A stretch of 64,000 nt of DNA from Bordetella parapertussis (GTDB lineage: Bacteria; Pseudomonadota; Gammaproteobacteria; Burkholderiales; SG8-41). The stretch lies in the NCBI GenBank assembly GCA_945906815.1, contig CAMDRT010000014.1, forward strand, positions 32,683-96,682. The letters run 5' to 3'. Below the pieces are notes generated by a model. The model made no database searches. It saw nothing but the letters and a program-made list of their open reading frames with translations, and had not been told where the DNA came from. Position numbers and translations under genes: made by a program. Below, piece after piece: positions 9,125-17,041 of the stretch (position 1 is its first letter; each line of letters starts with the position of its first letter).

Positions 9125-10073
9125 GAAAAAACCATGCACGGTGGGGCAGGTAGGGCTGGGCATCATGGGTGGCGCGTTTGCCAAGCATCTGCTGGCGGCG
9201 AAGTTCGCTGTGCTGGGTTTTGATCCGGATAAAAAAGCGCGCGCGGCGCATCACACGCGCGGCGGCGACTGCGCTTCGTCGGGGGCGGCGGTCGCGCGCC
9301 AGTGCACCGTGTTGATCACCTCTCTGCCTAGCATCAAGGCATGCGAAGCAGCGTTCTTTGGCAAGGAGGGCATTGCCGCGGGTGCGCGCAAAGGATCGGT
9401 GGTGATCGAAGCCAGCACCCTGCCGCTGGAAGTGAAGCACGATTTACGCGCGCGTTGCGCAACCCACGGCATCACGCTGCTCGATTGTCCGATCAGTGGC
9501 ACCGGTGCGCAGGCGGCGGCGAAGGATATTTCGGTTTACGCCAGCGGTGACGCCGCTGCGGTCAAGCGTTGCGATGCGGTGTTCAAGGGGTTTGCACGCA
9601 GCATGCATTATTGCGGCGAATTCGGTAATGGCTCCAAGCTTAAATTCATTGCCAATCTGCTGGTGACGATACACAACGTATCCACCGCTGAGGCGATGGT
9701 CATGGGGATGAAAGCCGGGCTGGATTTGAACCTGCTGTATAAGGTGATCAAAGATGGAGCGGGTGCCTCGCGCATGTTTGAGGTGCGCGGCCCGCTGATG
9801 ATTAAAGGCGATTACCGTGCCGCAACCATGAAAGTCGATGTTTATCAAAAGGATATTGATATCATCGGCGCTTTCGCTGCCCGCCTTAATATTCCCGTGC
9901 CGTTGTTCGAGGCGAGCAAGGCGTATTATTCGTCTGCGCTGTCACAGGGGTTTGCAAAAGAGGATACTGCCGCGGTGTGCGCGGTGCTGGAGCAGATGGC
10001 AGGAAATCCACGTAACAGCGCGCGTGGAACCGCACGCAACAAAAAATCAATCAACAAACGGAAAGCACAGTAA
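9123..10073 (+). CDS. NAD(P)-dependent oxidoreductase, 3-hydroxyisobutyrate dehydrogenase family
   Basis: A 316-residue beta-hydroxyacid dehydrogenase. Residues 5-30 carry the Rossmann motif VGQVGLGIMGGAFAKHLL. DCPISGTGAQAA (about residue 122) is the substrate-binding loop, and GNGSKLKFIANLL (about residue 170) carries the catalytic lysine. Family members oxidise 3-hydroxyisobutyrate, tartronate semialdehyde or similar acids. The lysine-rich C-terminal tail is longer than usual. It ends 2 bases before the next gene's ATG, so the two are an operon. The ATG at 9123 is chosen because the family begins at this point. The earlier frame start at 9012 overlaps glpK. Confidence 0.87.
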   Translation: MKKPCTVGQVGLGIMGGAFAKHLLAAKFAVLGFDPDKKARAAHHTRGGDCASSGAAVARQCTVLITSLPSIKACEAAFFGKEGIAAGARKGSVVIEASTLPLEVKHDLRARCATHGITLLDCPISGTGAQAAAKDISVYASGDAAAVKRCDAVFKGFARSMHYCGEFGNGSKLKFIANLLVTIHNVSTAEAMVMGMKAGLDLNLLYKVIKDGAGASRMFEVRGPLMIKGDYRAATMKVDVYQKDIDIIGAFAARLNIPVPLFEASKAYYSSALSQGFAKEDTAAVCAVLEQMAGNPRNSARGTARNKKSINKRKAQ

Positions 10074-10075
10074 TC

Positions 10076-11326
10076 ATGAGCGAAGCAACACCGATGTCCC
10101 CGCAAAGCCAGGCGTCACAAACGCTGGCATTCAATATGAAGCTTTTGGCCCAGCACGAAATGGCAGGTTTTGGCGGCATGGGCGAGGGCATCAATATGCA
10201 GATCGCCAAGGATGGCCGCCGCATACTGTGGATGGCGCACGAGTCCGCGCCCAAGAACTTCACTGCGCTGGATGTGAGTGATCCGCGCAAACCCAAATTT
10301 GTGATTCAGACTGATCTGCCGCATGGCAACGTCCGCTCCAACTCGCTCGACGTGGTGGGCAATACCATGGTGGTGGCCTATCAAACCAAGGGTTTTGATG
10401 ACAAGCCGGCGGGTTTTGACATCTTTGATATTACGGTGCCGGAGAAACCCAAACTCATTTCGCACTTTGATGCCTCGGGAAAGTTCTCGCGCGGCGTGCA
10501 CGCGGTGTGGTTTGACGATGGTGAATTCGTGCATATGGCAGGCGGCGCTGAGGATTTCGAGCCGACCAACGACAAGGACGATCAGTTTTATCGCATCATC
10601 GACGTGCGTAATCCGTCCAAGCCGACAGAAGCGGGCCGCTGGTGGATGCCGGGCACGCGCAAAGGCGATGCGGTGGCGCCGCCGCCGCGTCTGAAGATCG
10701 ACGGTGGTTATCGTGCGCACAACACCAATGTGTATGCGAAGCAGCGTCCCGATCGCGCCTATGTCGGCTACATAGACGGCGGCGGCTACATACTCGATAT
10801 CAAGGACAAATCCAATATCCAGGTGGTGTCGCGCTGGAAAAACTCGCCGCCGTTCAACGGCTTCGTGCATACCGTGATGCCGCTGTTCAGCAATAACCTG
10901 CTGATTGTCACCGAAGAATGCGTGCGCGATAACGGCGCCGACTGGCCGAAGATGACGTGGGTGCTGAACGGCATCGACGAAACCAATCCAGTGCCGATTT
11001 CCACGGTGCCGCTGCCTTCGCCGGAGAGTTTCAGCAAGCGGGGCGGGCGCTTTGGTTCGCACAACCTGTGGGAGAATTATTCCGCCGATTGCGCATGGCG
11101 TTCGGACAACATCATCCTCGCCACCTTCTTCAACGGCGGTTTGCGCGCCTATGATTTGTCCAATCCGTATCAGCCGCAGGAAGTCGCGTATTTCGTGCCG
11201 GGCACGCCGAAACTTTCGCCCAAAGGCGCAGTGCAGATCAATGACGTTTACGTCGATGATCGCGGCGTTGTGTATTGCCAAGACCGCTTCACCGGTGGTT
11301 TGTACATCGTTGAGTGGACGCAGTAA
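10076..11326 (+). CDS. LVIVD-repeat type beta-propeller protein
   Basis: A 416-residue protein with repeated blade signatures of the form a-L-D-V-S-D-P-x-x-P-K (FTALDVSDPRKPKFV near residue 62, FDIFDITVPEKPKLI near 115, YRIIDVRNPSKPTEA near 174, LRAYDLSNPYQPQEV near 360). Such repeats build beta-propellers, usually of unknown function. No signal peptide is evident, so it is probably cytosolic. It is coupled to the upstream dehydrogenase (2-base gap). The same family is often found beside small dehydrogenases of organic-acid catabolism, but an enzymatic role cannot be claimed. A strong inverted repeat follows its stop codon. Confidence 0.75.
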   Translation: MSEATPMSPQSQASQTLAFNMKLLAQHEMAGFGGMGEGINMQIAKDGRRILWMAHESAPKNFTALDVSDPRKPKFVIQTDLPHGNVRSNSLDVVGNTMVVAYQTKGFDDKPAGFDIFDITVPEKPKLISHFDASGKFSRGVHAVWFDDGEFVHMAGGAEDFEPTNDKDDQFYRIIDVRNPSKPTEAGRWWMPGTRKGDAVAPPPRLKIDGGYRAHNTNVYAKQRPDRAYVGYIDGGGYILDIKDKSNIQVVSRWKNSPPFNGFVHTVMPLFSNNLLIVTEECVRDNGADWPKMTWVLNGIDETNPVPISTVPLPSPESFSKRGGRFGSHNLWENYSADCAWRSDNIILATFFNGGLRAYDLSNPYQPQEVAYFVPGTPKLSPKGAVQINDVYVDDRGVVYCQDRFTGGLYIVEWTQ

Positions 11327-11334
11327 TTCACTCT

Positions 11335-11416
11335 TTCCCCTTCAAGGGAGGGTTAGGGTGGGGATGGGGTAGCACTATGACCCCACCCCCATCCCAACCT
11401 TCCCCCTGAAGGGGAA
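11335..11416. repeat. GC-rich inverted repeat / possible terminator
   Basis: Imperfect arms at about 11335-11370 and 11380-11416 flank a 9-base loop. The outer ends are TTCCCCTTCA and TGAAGGGGAA. It begins 9 bases after the stop of the propeller gene and precedes the CobW gene, so it may end transcription or stabilise the mRNA 3' end. No U-tract follows. Its CCCCTTCARGGG form resembles repetitive extragenic palindromes found in many proteobacteria. Confidence 0.7.
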
Positions 11417-11457
11417 GGAGTTCCATTGGTAAATTGAAACTCTAAGGCCCGTCAACT

Positions 11458-12525
11458 ATGGAAGCTCCCGTACTAGGCCGCAGCGCGCTGTCCGGACGTA
11501 TTCCGGTCAGCGTGGTCACAGGTTTTCTTGGCAGCGGAAAAACCACGCTCGTCAACAAACTGTTAAAGCGCCCGGAGATGAACCGGGTCGCGGTGATCGT
11601 CAATGAACTCGGCGAGCAAGCGATAGACAACGATCTGGTTGAAGTGTCATCGGAACAGATGATGCTGCTCAACAACGGCTGTCTGTGTTGCGTGTTGCGC
11701 GGTGATTTGCAGGAGACCATGCGCGATTTGTTCGTCAAGCGGCGCAACGGTGAAATCATCGATTTCGACCGGCTGGTGATCGAAACCACCGGGCTGGCCG
11801 ATCCGGCGCCGGTGATGCAAACGCTGATGACCGATACCCTGCTACAGGCGCAATACCGGCTGGACTGCGTGGTGACGCTGGTGGATGCGGTGAACGGTCT
11901 GGAGCAACTCAAGACGCTGTCCGAGCCGGTGAAGCAGGCAGCGCTGGCCGACCGGCTGGTGATGACCAAATCGGACTTGGTGGATGAAGCGCAAGCCGCA
12001 GCGCTGGAGTCTGCGCTGTGCGCGCTGAATCCACGCGCGCCGGTGAAGCGCGCGATCAACGGTGAAATCGAACTGGCGTTTTTAATCAACGTGGCACTGC
12101 GCAGCATGCAGTCGCGGCTGGAGGATGTTGAGCGCTGGATGGGTGCCGACAATGCAGAAGATCACGGTCACTACGGCCACGATGAGCATGGCCATGCGCA
12201 TCGGCACGACACCCATGTGACGTCGTTTTGCCTGCGCTACAAAGAGCCGTTCACCTGGGCATCGTTTTCACAGTGCATGGAAGTGCTGGGGACCTTACGC
12301 GGTGCGGATTTGTTTCGCGTGAAAGGATTGGTGAATGTGGCGGGGCACCAGGGGCCGCTGATCGTGCAAGGCGTGCAACACTTGTTTCACCCGCCAATAG
12401 AACTCGAGAAGTGGCCGGGCGACGACCACGACACGCGCATAGTATTTATCACACGTGGCATTACCCAGCAGACGGTGGCGAATCTGTTTGCGGCCATCAC
12501 CTCGGTCGCCGCAGTTACGGTCTGA
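11458..12525 (+). CDS. CobW/COG0523 family GTPase (probable metallochaperone)
   Basis: A 355-residue G3E GTPase. The P-loop is GFLGSGKTTLVNKLL (residues 23-37). The metal-binding CxCC motif appears as NNGCLCCVLRGDL (about residue 75), ETTGLADPAP is the Walker B/switch region, and TKSD is the base-recognition motif. A histidine-rich insertion (residues 234-252, HGHYGHDEHGHAHRHD) precedes the C-terminal CobW domain (about 258-350). Family members insert zinc, cobalt or iron into client proteins using GTP. The His-rich loop favours zinc or nickel handling, but the client is unknown. No Zur-box-like palindrome was recognised upstream. Confidence 0.88.
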   Translation: MEAPVLGRSALSGRIPVSVVTGFLGSGKTTLVNKLLKRPEMNRVAVIVNELGEQAIDNDLVEVSSEQMMLLNNGCLCCVLRGDLQETMRDLFVKRRNGEIIDFDRLVIETTGLADPAPVMQTLMTDTLLQAQYRLDCVVTLVDAVNGLEQLKTLSEPVKQAALADRLVMTKSDLVDEAQAAALESALCALNPRAPVKRAINGEIELAFLINVALRSMQSRLEDVERWMGADNAEDHGHYGHDEHGHAHRHDTHVTSFCLRYKEPFTWASFSQCMEVLGTLRGADLFRVKGLVNVAGHQGPLIVQGVQHLFHPPIELEKWPGDDHDTRIVFITRGITQQTVANLFAAITSVAAVTV

Positions 12526-12553
12526 AAAGCTTTAAATAAAACAACGCGTTAAG

Positions 12554-12802
12554 TTAGGCCGGTGTTCCCGTACTGTCGGGGGTGATGATCTCGACATGAT
12601 CGCGGCTGACATTCACAAACGGTGAGGTCATGATCTGGCGGCCAGCGAGATCCCATACCTCGACGTTGGTGAGTGCCAGGAAATCTTTGGACTCGATCAT
12701 AAAGTCGGTCACGCGCGCACCCGGATGCAGATGTATGTAACCTTTGATGCGAAAGCTGCGCGTCAGAATGATGACTTTGGTTCTGGATGCTGCTTCGCTC
12801 AT
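12554..12802 (-). CDS. Small protein of unknown function
   Basis: An 82-residue protein with strands such as KVIILTRSFRIKGYIHLHPG and VNVSRDHVEIITP, looking like a compact all-beta domain. No enzyme motif is visible. It resembles small conserved domain-of-unknown-function proteins, but I cannot name the family with certainty. The ATG at 12802 is chosen because GGGAGG lies about 10 bases upstream. The GTG start at 12811 sits on top of that site. It is convergent with the CobW gene. Confidence 0.65.
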   Translation of the reverse strand: MSEAASRTKVIILTRSFRIKGYIHLHPGARVTDFMIESKDFLALTNVEVWDLAGRQIMTSPFVNVSRDHVEIITPDSTGTPA

Positions 12803-12920
12803 GAATGACACGCCTCCCAGAGATTAGATAACGGGGTGCCCCCCATAACCTACGTGCATGGTAGCGGGAATAGTGGGGAGGGGCAATGTGCCTGCGCGAA
12901 TCGCAATCTCGAGTGAATAG

Positions 12921-13220
12921 GTGCATTGCGCCAGAAGGAGGTTTTCGGCATTTGTTGCTGGAAGTCCGCGAAGTGCGGGACGGAACACGCGTGGCGGTAC
13001 GGTGGTTGTTGGGGCGCTAAATCTCGGTGGGTCTGTCGAAATGATTCCGAATGCGGTACGAATCGTTGAACTGGCGATCGATAAGCAGGCGCAGACGGTT
13101 TTGATGCCAGTGGCGGTACGGCGGCAGTTAAATGATTTGCCCGATGACCTTTGGACGAAGATCAATATTGAGTTTTACAAGGACTCGGCGGACGCGGTGT
13201 TTAAGGCGTTGGTGGAATGA
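12921..13220 (+). pseudogene. C-terminal remnant of a BrxL-like (BREX Lon-like) protein
   Basis: The frame encodes about 99 residues. From about residue 24 it reads TRGGTVVVGALNLGGSVEMI, then a VELAIDKQAQTVLMPVAVRR segment, and it ends in KINIEFYKDSADAVFKALVE. This is the layout of the C-terminal end of Lon-type protease domains in BrxL of BREX phage-defence systems (GG-[LT]-x-VVG-x-x-x-LGGS, then a LMPV strand, then an [IV]-x-FY-x-D-x-x-DA-x-x-KAL tail). The ATPase, the rest of the protease domain and all other BREX genes are absent, so it is probably a fossil. The first ~23 residues look unrelated. The assignment is from memory of the family. Confidence 0.55.
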
Positions 13221-13253
13221 AATAGCAGGCGCTACCAGTAGCGGGGCAAAAGA

Positions 13254-13282
13254 AAAAGGCTTGCATCGCTGCAAGCCTTTTC
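13254..13282 (-). terminator. Rho-independent terminator after tRNA-Asn
   Basis: A stem AAAAGGCTTGCA / TGCAAGCCTTTT with a 4-base loop is followed on the minus strand by more Ts. It lies just downstream of tRNA-Asn, which is read on that strand. Confidence 0.8.
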
Positions 13283-13288
13283 TTTGTA

Positions 13289-13363
<75 letters not shown>

Positions 13364-13393
13364 ATATTCAGTAAACTACTGAAAAGAGCGCGC

Positions 13394-13422
13394 ATTCTAG
13401 TCATTTAGGGGGTTGCGGTCAA
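13394..13422 (-). promoter_or_regulatory. Sigma-70 promoter of tRNA-Asn
   Basis: On the minus strand, TTGACC (13422-13417) and TAGAAT (13399-13394) are separated by 17 bases and lie about 30 bases upstream of the mature tRNA 5' end at 13363. Confidence 0.7.
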
Positions 13423-13501
13423 TGTCAGTGACTGAGCTTACGCGCATTGCGCAGGAAATTTCCGTGCGTCTGCGTCAGCCGGCAGCAATGAACGCATTAC
13501 G

Positions 13502-14707
13502 CTACACCAGCACGCGGGCGATGGCATCCGCCACGTAATCCACGTTTTTGGAGTTAAGCGCCGCCACGCAAATGCGTCCGCTATCCAGCGCATAGATCGA
13601 GTATTCCTCGCGCAAGCGGCGCACTTGTTCCTTGGTCAAACCGGAATACGAAAACATGCCGCGCTGTTCGATCACGTAACTGAAATCAAAGTCACTGCGC
13701 TGTGCGCGAATTTTATCGACCAGTTCGCGGCGCATGGTTTTGATGCGCTCGCGCATGTGGCCGAGTTCCTGCTCCCACTGCAGCCGCAGATCCGGCGTGG
13801 TGAGCACCATCGCGACGGCTTGCCCGCCATGGGTCGACGGGCTGGAATAATTGGCGCGTATCACGCGCTTGATCTGACTCAACACCTTGGCTGCCTGGCC
13901 GGCATTTTCGGTGACCACGCTGCACGCGCCCACGCGCTCGCCGTACAGCGACAGCGATTTTGAGAATGAGCTCGACACAAACACTGCCGGACAGGCCTGG
14001 GTAAACGCGCGTACGGCGGCCGCATCGGCCTCCTGTCCATCGGCAAAGCCTTGATAGGCAAGATCCAGAAACGGCATCAGGTTGCGCGCTTTGACCACGG
14101 CTATGACTTTTTCCCACTGCGCCATGGTGAGATCCACGCCCGTCGGGTTGTGGCAGCAGGCGTGCAGCACGACTACCGCGCCGGCAGGCAGTTGGTCAAG
14201 GCAGGCCAGCATGTCGTTAAAGCGCAGACCATGCGTGGCGGCGTCGTAGTACGGATAGGTGTTCACTTTAAAGCCGGAGAACTCCAGCAGCGCGCGATGG
14301 TTTTCCCAACTGGGATCGCTGATCCACGCTTCGGCGCCGGGATTCAGGCGCCTCAGATAATCCGCGCCGACCTTCAGCCCGCCGGTGCCGCCGAGTGTTT
14401 GCACGGTCACTATGCGTCCGCTTTTCACCGCTACGCTGTCCGCGCCGAATACCAGCGCTTGTACGGCTCGGTTGTAGAGCGGCAGGCCGTCGATTGGCAG
14501 ATAGTTACGCGGCATCGCGGTGGCGGCGAGTTGCTGTTCGGCGCTGCGCACGGACTGCAGCACGGGCACTTTGCTGTCATCGTCGGTGTACACGCCCACC
14601 CCGAGATTCACCTTTTTCGGATTGGTATCAGCGACATAGAGTTCGGTGACACCCAAAATCGGGTCTTTGGGGGCCATTTCGACGTTAGCAAGCAGTGAAG
14701 CGTTCAT
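13502..14707 (-). CDS. Aromatic amino acid / aspartate aminotransferase
   Basis: A 401-residue class I PLP-dependent aminotransferase, close to AspC/TyrB in length. Visible signatures are the N-terminal [33 protein letters not shown], the [18 protein letters not shown] segment with the conserved NPTG, DLAYQGF, and [16 protein letters not shown] with the PLP-binding lysine, plus the [12 protein letters not shown] block near the substrate site. It transfers amino groups between aspartate or aromatic amino acids and 2-oxoacids. The ATG at 14707 is chosen because the family starts there. It is divergent from uvrB, an arrangement common in Burkholderiales. Confidence 0.92.
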   Translation of the reverse strand: MNASLLANVEMAPKDPILGVTELYVADTNPKKVNLGVGVYTDDDSKVPVLQSVRSAEQQLAATAMPRNYLPIDGLPLYNRAVQALVFGADSVAVKSGRIVTVQTLGGTGGLKVGADYLRRLNPGAEAWISDPSWENHRALLEFSGFKVNTYPYYDAATHGLRFNDMLACLDQLPAGAVVVLHACCHNPTGVDLTMAQWEKVIAVVKARNLMPFLDLAYQGFADGQEADAAAVRAFTQACPAVFVSSSFSKSLSLYGERVGACSVVTENAGQAAKVLSQIKRVIRANYSSPSTHGGQAVAMVLTTPDLRLQWEQELGHMRERIKTMRRELVDKIRAQRSDFDFSYVIEQRGMFSYSGLTKEQVRRLREEYSIYALDSGRICVAALNSKNVDYVADAIARVLV

Positions 14708-14841
14708 GTCAGTATTTATGTGTTGAGGGTGGATGTGTGCAGCGCAATATTTTACCTGCGGAAGCGCCTGCGAGGCTAGGCCAAGTTCGCATGTCGCTGG
14801 AAGATCGTGAGAAAATGCGCGGTTACCCGGCGAATATACCC

Positions 14842-16929
14842 ATGGCGCGCGCAAAAAACCCAGTTCAGGACTCCGCTGTCGTTCCCTTGCCCGGCCACCA
14901 GCCGGTCAGTGTGCTGACGTTCCCCGATAGCCCGTACCGGCTGCATCAGACGTTCGAACCGGCAGGAGATCAACCCCAGGCCATCGCCAAGCTTACCGAG
15001 GGTCTGCGCGACGGCCTCGCCTATCAAACTTTGCTGGGTGTTACTGGATCCGGAAAAACCTACACCATGGCGCATGTGATTGCGCGTCTTGGCACAGCGG
15101 CAATCATCATGGCGCCCAATAAAACGCTGGCGGCGCAGTTGTATTCCGAGATGCGCGAATTTTTTCCGGAAAACGCGATCGAGTATTTTGTGTCGTACTA
15201 CGATTATTACCAGCCGGAAGCCTATGTGCCGTCGAAAGACCTGTTCATAGAAAAAGATTCCAGCATTAACGAGCACATCGAGCAAATGCGTTTGTCGGCG
15301 ACCAAATCGCTGATGGAGCGGCGCGACACCATCATCGTGGCCACGGTGTCGGCGATCTATGGTATCGGCGACCCGGTGGATTATCACGGCATGATTCTGC
15401 ACCTGCGCGAGAACGAAAAACTGGCGCAACGCGAGGCCATCAAGCGCCTCACCGAAATGCAATACCAGCGCAACGACGTGGAATTCAAGCGCGGCGTATT
15501 TCGCGTGCGTGGCGATGTGCTGGATATTTTCCCGGCGGAAAACGCCGAACACGCGGTGCGGCTGACGCTGTTCGACGATGAAGTGGAAAGCATCCACGTG
15601 TTCGATCCGCTGACCGGCCACATACTGCAAAGAGTAGGGCGCTTCACGGTGTACCCGTCAAGTCACTACGTCACGCCGCGTGCCACCACCTTGCGCGCGG
15701 TGGAAGCGATCAAGCAGGAACTGCGCGAGCGCATCGAGTTTTATCAGAAGGAACAAAAACTGGTCGAATGCCAGCGCATCGAGCAGCGCACGCGCTTTGA
15801 TCTGGAAATGCTCAACGAAATGGGCTTTTGCAAAGGCATTGAGAATTATTCGCGGCACCTGTCGGGCCGCAAACCGGGAGAGCCGCCGCCGACACTGATC
15901 GACTATCTGCCGCAGGATGCGATCATGTTTCTCGATGAAAGCCATGTCACCATTCCGCAAGTCGGCGGCATGTACAAGGGCGACCGCGTGCGCAAGGAAA
16001 ATCTGGTGAATTACGGCTTTCGCCTGCCTTCGGCGCTGGATAATCGACCGCTCAGGTTCGATGAGTTTGAAAAACTCATGCGCCGCACAATTTTTGCCTC
16101 GGCCACGCCGTCGGTGTATGAAAGCGCACATCAGGCTCAGGTGGTGGAGCAGGTGGTGCGTCCCACCGGGCTCATCGACCCGCGCATAGACGTGCGCCCG
16201 GCTGTCACGCAGGTGGACGATTTGATGTCGGAAATTTATCTGCGCGTGAATATCGGCGAGCGCGTGCTGGTGACCACGCTCACCAAACGCATGGCGGAGG
16301 ACCTCACCGAGTATTTTTCCGAACATCGCATCAAGGTGCGCTACCTGCACTCGGATATCGACACCGTCGAACGCGTGGAAATCATCCGCGATCTGCGGCT
16401 GGGCGAGTTTGATGTGCTGGTGGGGATCAATCTGCTGCGCGAGGGCCTGGATATTCCGGAAGTGTCGCTGGTGGCGATACTCGATGCCGACAAGGAAGGC
16501 TTTCTACGCTCGGAGCGTTCGTTGATTCAGACCATAGGCCGTGCGGCGCGGCACATCAATGGCATGGCGATACTGTATGCCGATCGCGTCACCGATTCCA
16601 TGAAACGCGCCATTGGTGAAACCGACCGCAGGCGCAGCAAGCAGGTCTTATTTAACCAGGCCAACGGCATCACGCCCACCGGCGTGCAAAAGCGCATCAA
16701 GGACATCATCGATGGCGTTTACCAGCACGATGAAGCAAGGCTGGAGTTAAAGGCCGCGCAGAATCAGATGCGATACGAGGCGATGGGGCCCAAGGATATG
16801 ACGCGCGAAATCAAACAAGTCGAAAAAGCCATGTTCGACGCTGCCAAAAATCTGGAATTTGAAAGAGCGGCGACGCTGCGTGACGAATTGCGGGTATTGC
16901 GGGAGCGCTTGTTTATACGCGCGGCATAG
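14842..16929 (+). CDS. uvrB: Excinuclease ABC subunit B
   Basis: UvrB, the damage-verifying helicase-like subunit of nucleotide excision repair. Visible elements are Walker A ([13 protein letters not shown]), the beta-hairpin region ([13 protein letters not shown]), the DESH box ([11 protein letters not shown]), motifs V and VI ([16 protein letters not shown] and QTIGRAARH), and the C-terminal UVR domain that binds UvrC ([20 protein letters not shown]). From 14842 it is 695 residues, slightly longer than the usual ~670. The start is uncertain: in-frame ATGs at 14695, 14791, 14815 and 14842 all lack a strong ribosome site, and homology begins about 30 residues after 14842. No CTGT-N8-ACAG LexA box was seen in 14708-14842. 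Confidence 0.97.
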   Translation: MARAKNPVQDSAVVPLPGHQPVSVLTFPDSPYRLHQTFEPAGDQPQAIAKLTEGLRDGLAYQTLLGVTGSGKTYTMAHVIARLGTAAIIMAPNKTLAAQLYSEMREFFPENAIEYFVSYYDYYQPEAYVPSKDLFIEKDSSINEHIEQMRLSATKSLMERRDTIIVATVSAIYGIGDPVDYHGMILHLRENEKLAQREAIKRLTEMQYQRNDVEFKRGVFRVRGDVLDIFPAENAEHAVRLTLFDDEVESIHVFDPLTGHILQRVGRFTVYPSSHYVTPRATTLRAVEAIKQELRERIEFYQKEQKLVECQRIEQRTRFDLEMLNEMGFCKGIENYSRHLSGRKPGEPPPTLIDYLPQDAIMFLDESHVTIPQVGGMYKGDRVRKENLVNYGFRLPSALDNRPLRFDEFEKLMRRTIFASATPSVYESAHQAQVVEQVVRPTGLIDPRIDVRPAVTQVDDLMSEIYLRVNIGERVLVTTLTKRMAEDLTEYFSEHRIKVRYLHSDIDTVERVEIIRDLRLGEFDVLVGINLLREGLDIPEVSLVAILDADKEGFLRSERSLIQTIGRAARHINGMAILYADRVTDSMKRAIGETDRRRSKQVLFNQANGITPTGVQKRIKDIIDGVYQHDEARLELKAAQNQMRYEAMGPKDMTREIKQVEKAMFDAAKNLEFERAATLRDELRVLRERLFIRAA

Positions 16930-16992
16930 GGCGTAGGTCGCGACAACGCCCGGCTGCGGTTTTCCACAACGCACGGGTCAATGCATCCGATT

Positions 16993-17026
16993 CTGTCCGC
17001 GCAGCGTTTGCGGCTGCAACGGACAG
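16993..17026. terminator. Stem-loop between convergent uvrB and rne
   Basis: CTGTCCG (16993-16999) pairs with CGGACAG (17020-17026), with an inner GCAGC/GCTGC stem. It sits between two convergent genes and could end transcription from either side. No clear T-run follows, so it may be Rho-dependent or only an mRNA 3'-end stabiliser. Confidence 0.45.
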
Positions 17027-17041
17027 GGGAATATTTCCTGG

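Noticed and set aside
10115..11281. 388-codon minus-strand frame
   Set aside because: It mirrors the beta-propeller gene and has the composition of a shadow frame.
14708..14841. LexA box upstream of uvrB
   Set aside because: No CTGT-N8-ACAG pattern was found in the divergent spacer.
14776..15630. 284-codon minus-strand frame
   Set aside because: It is antisense to uvrB, with no motif.
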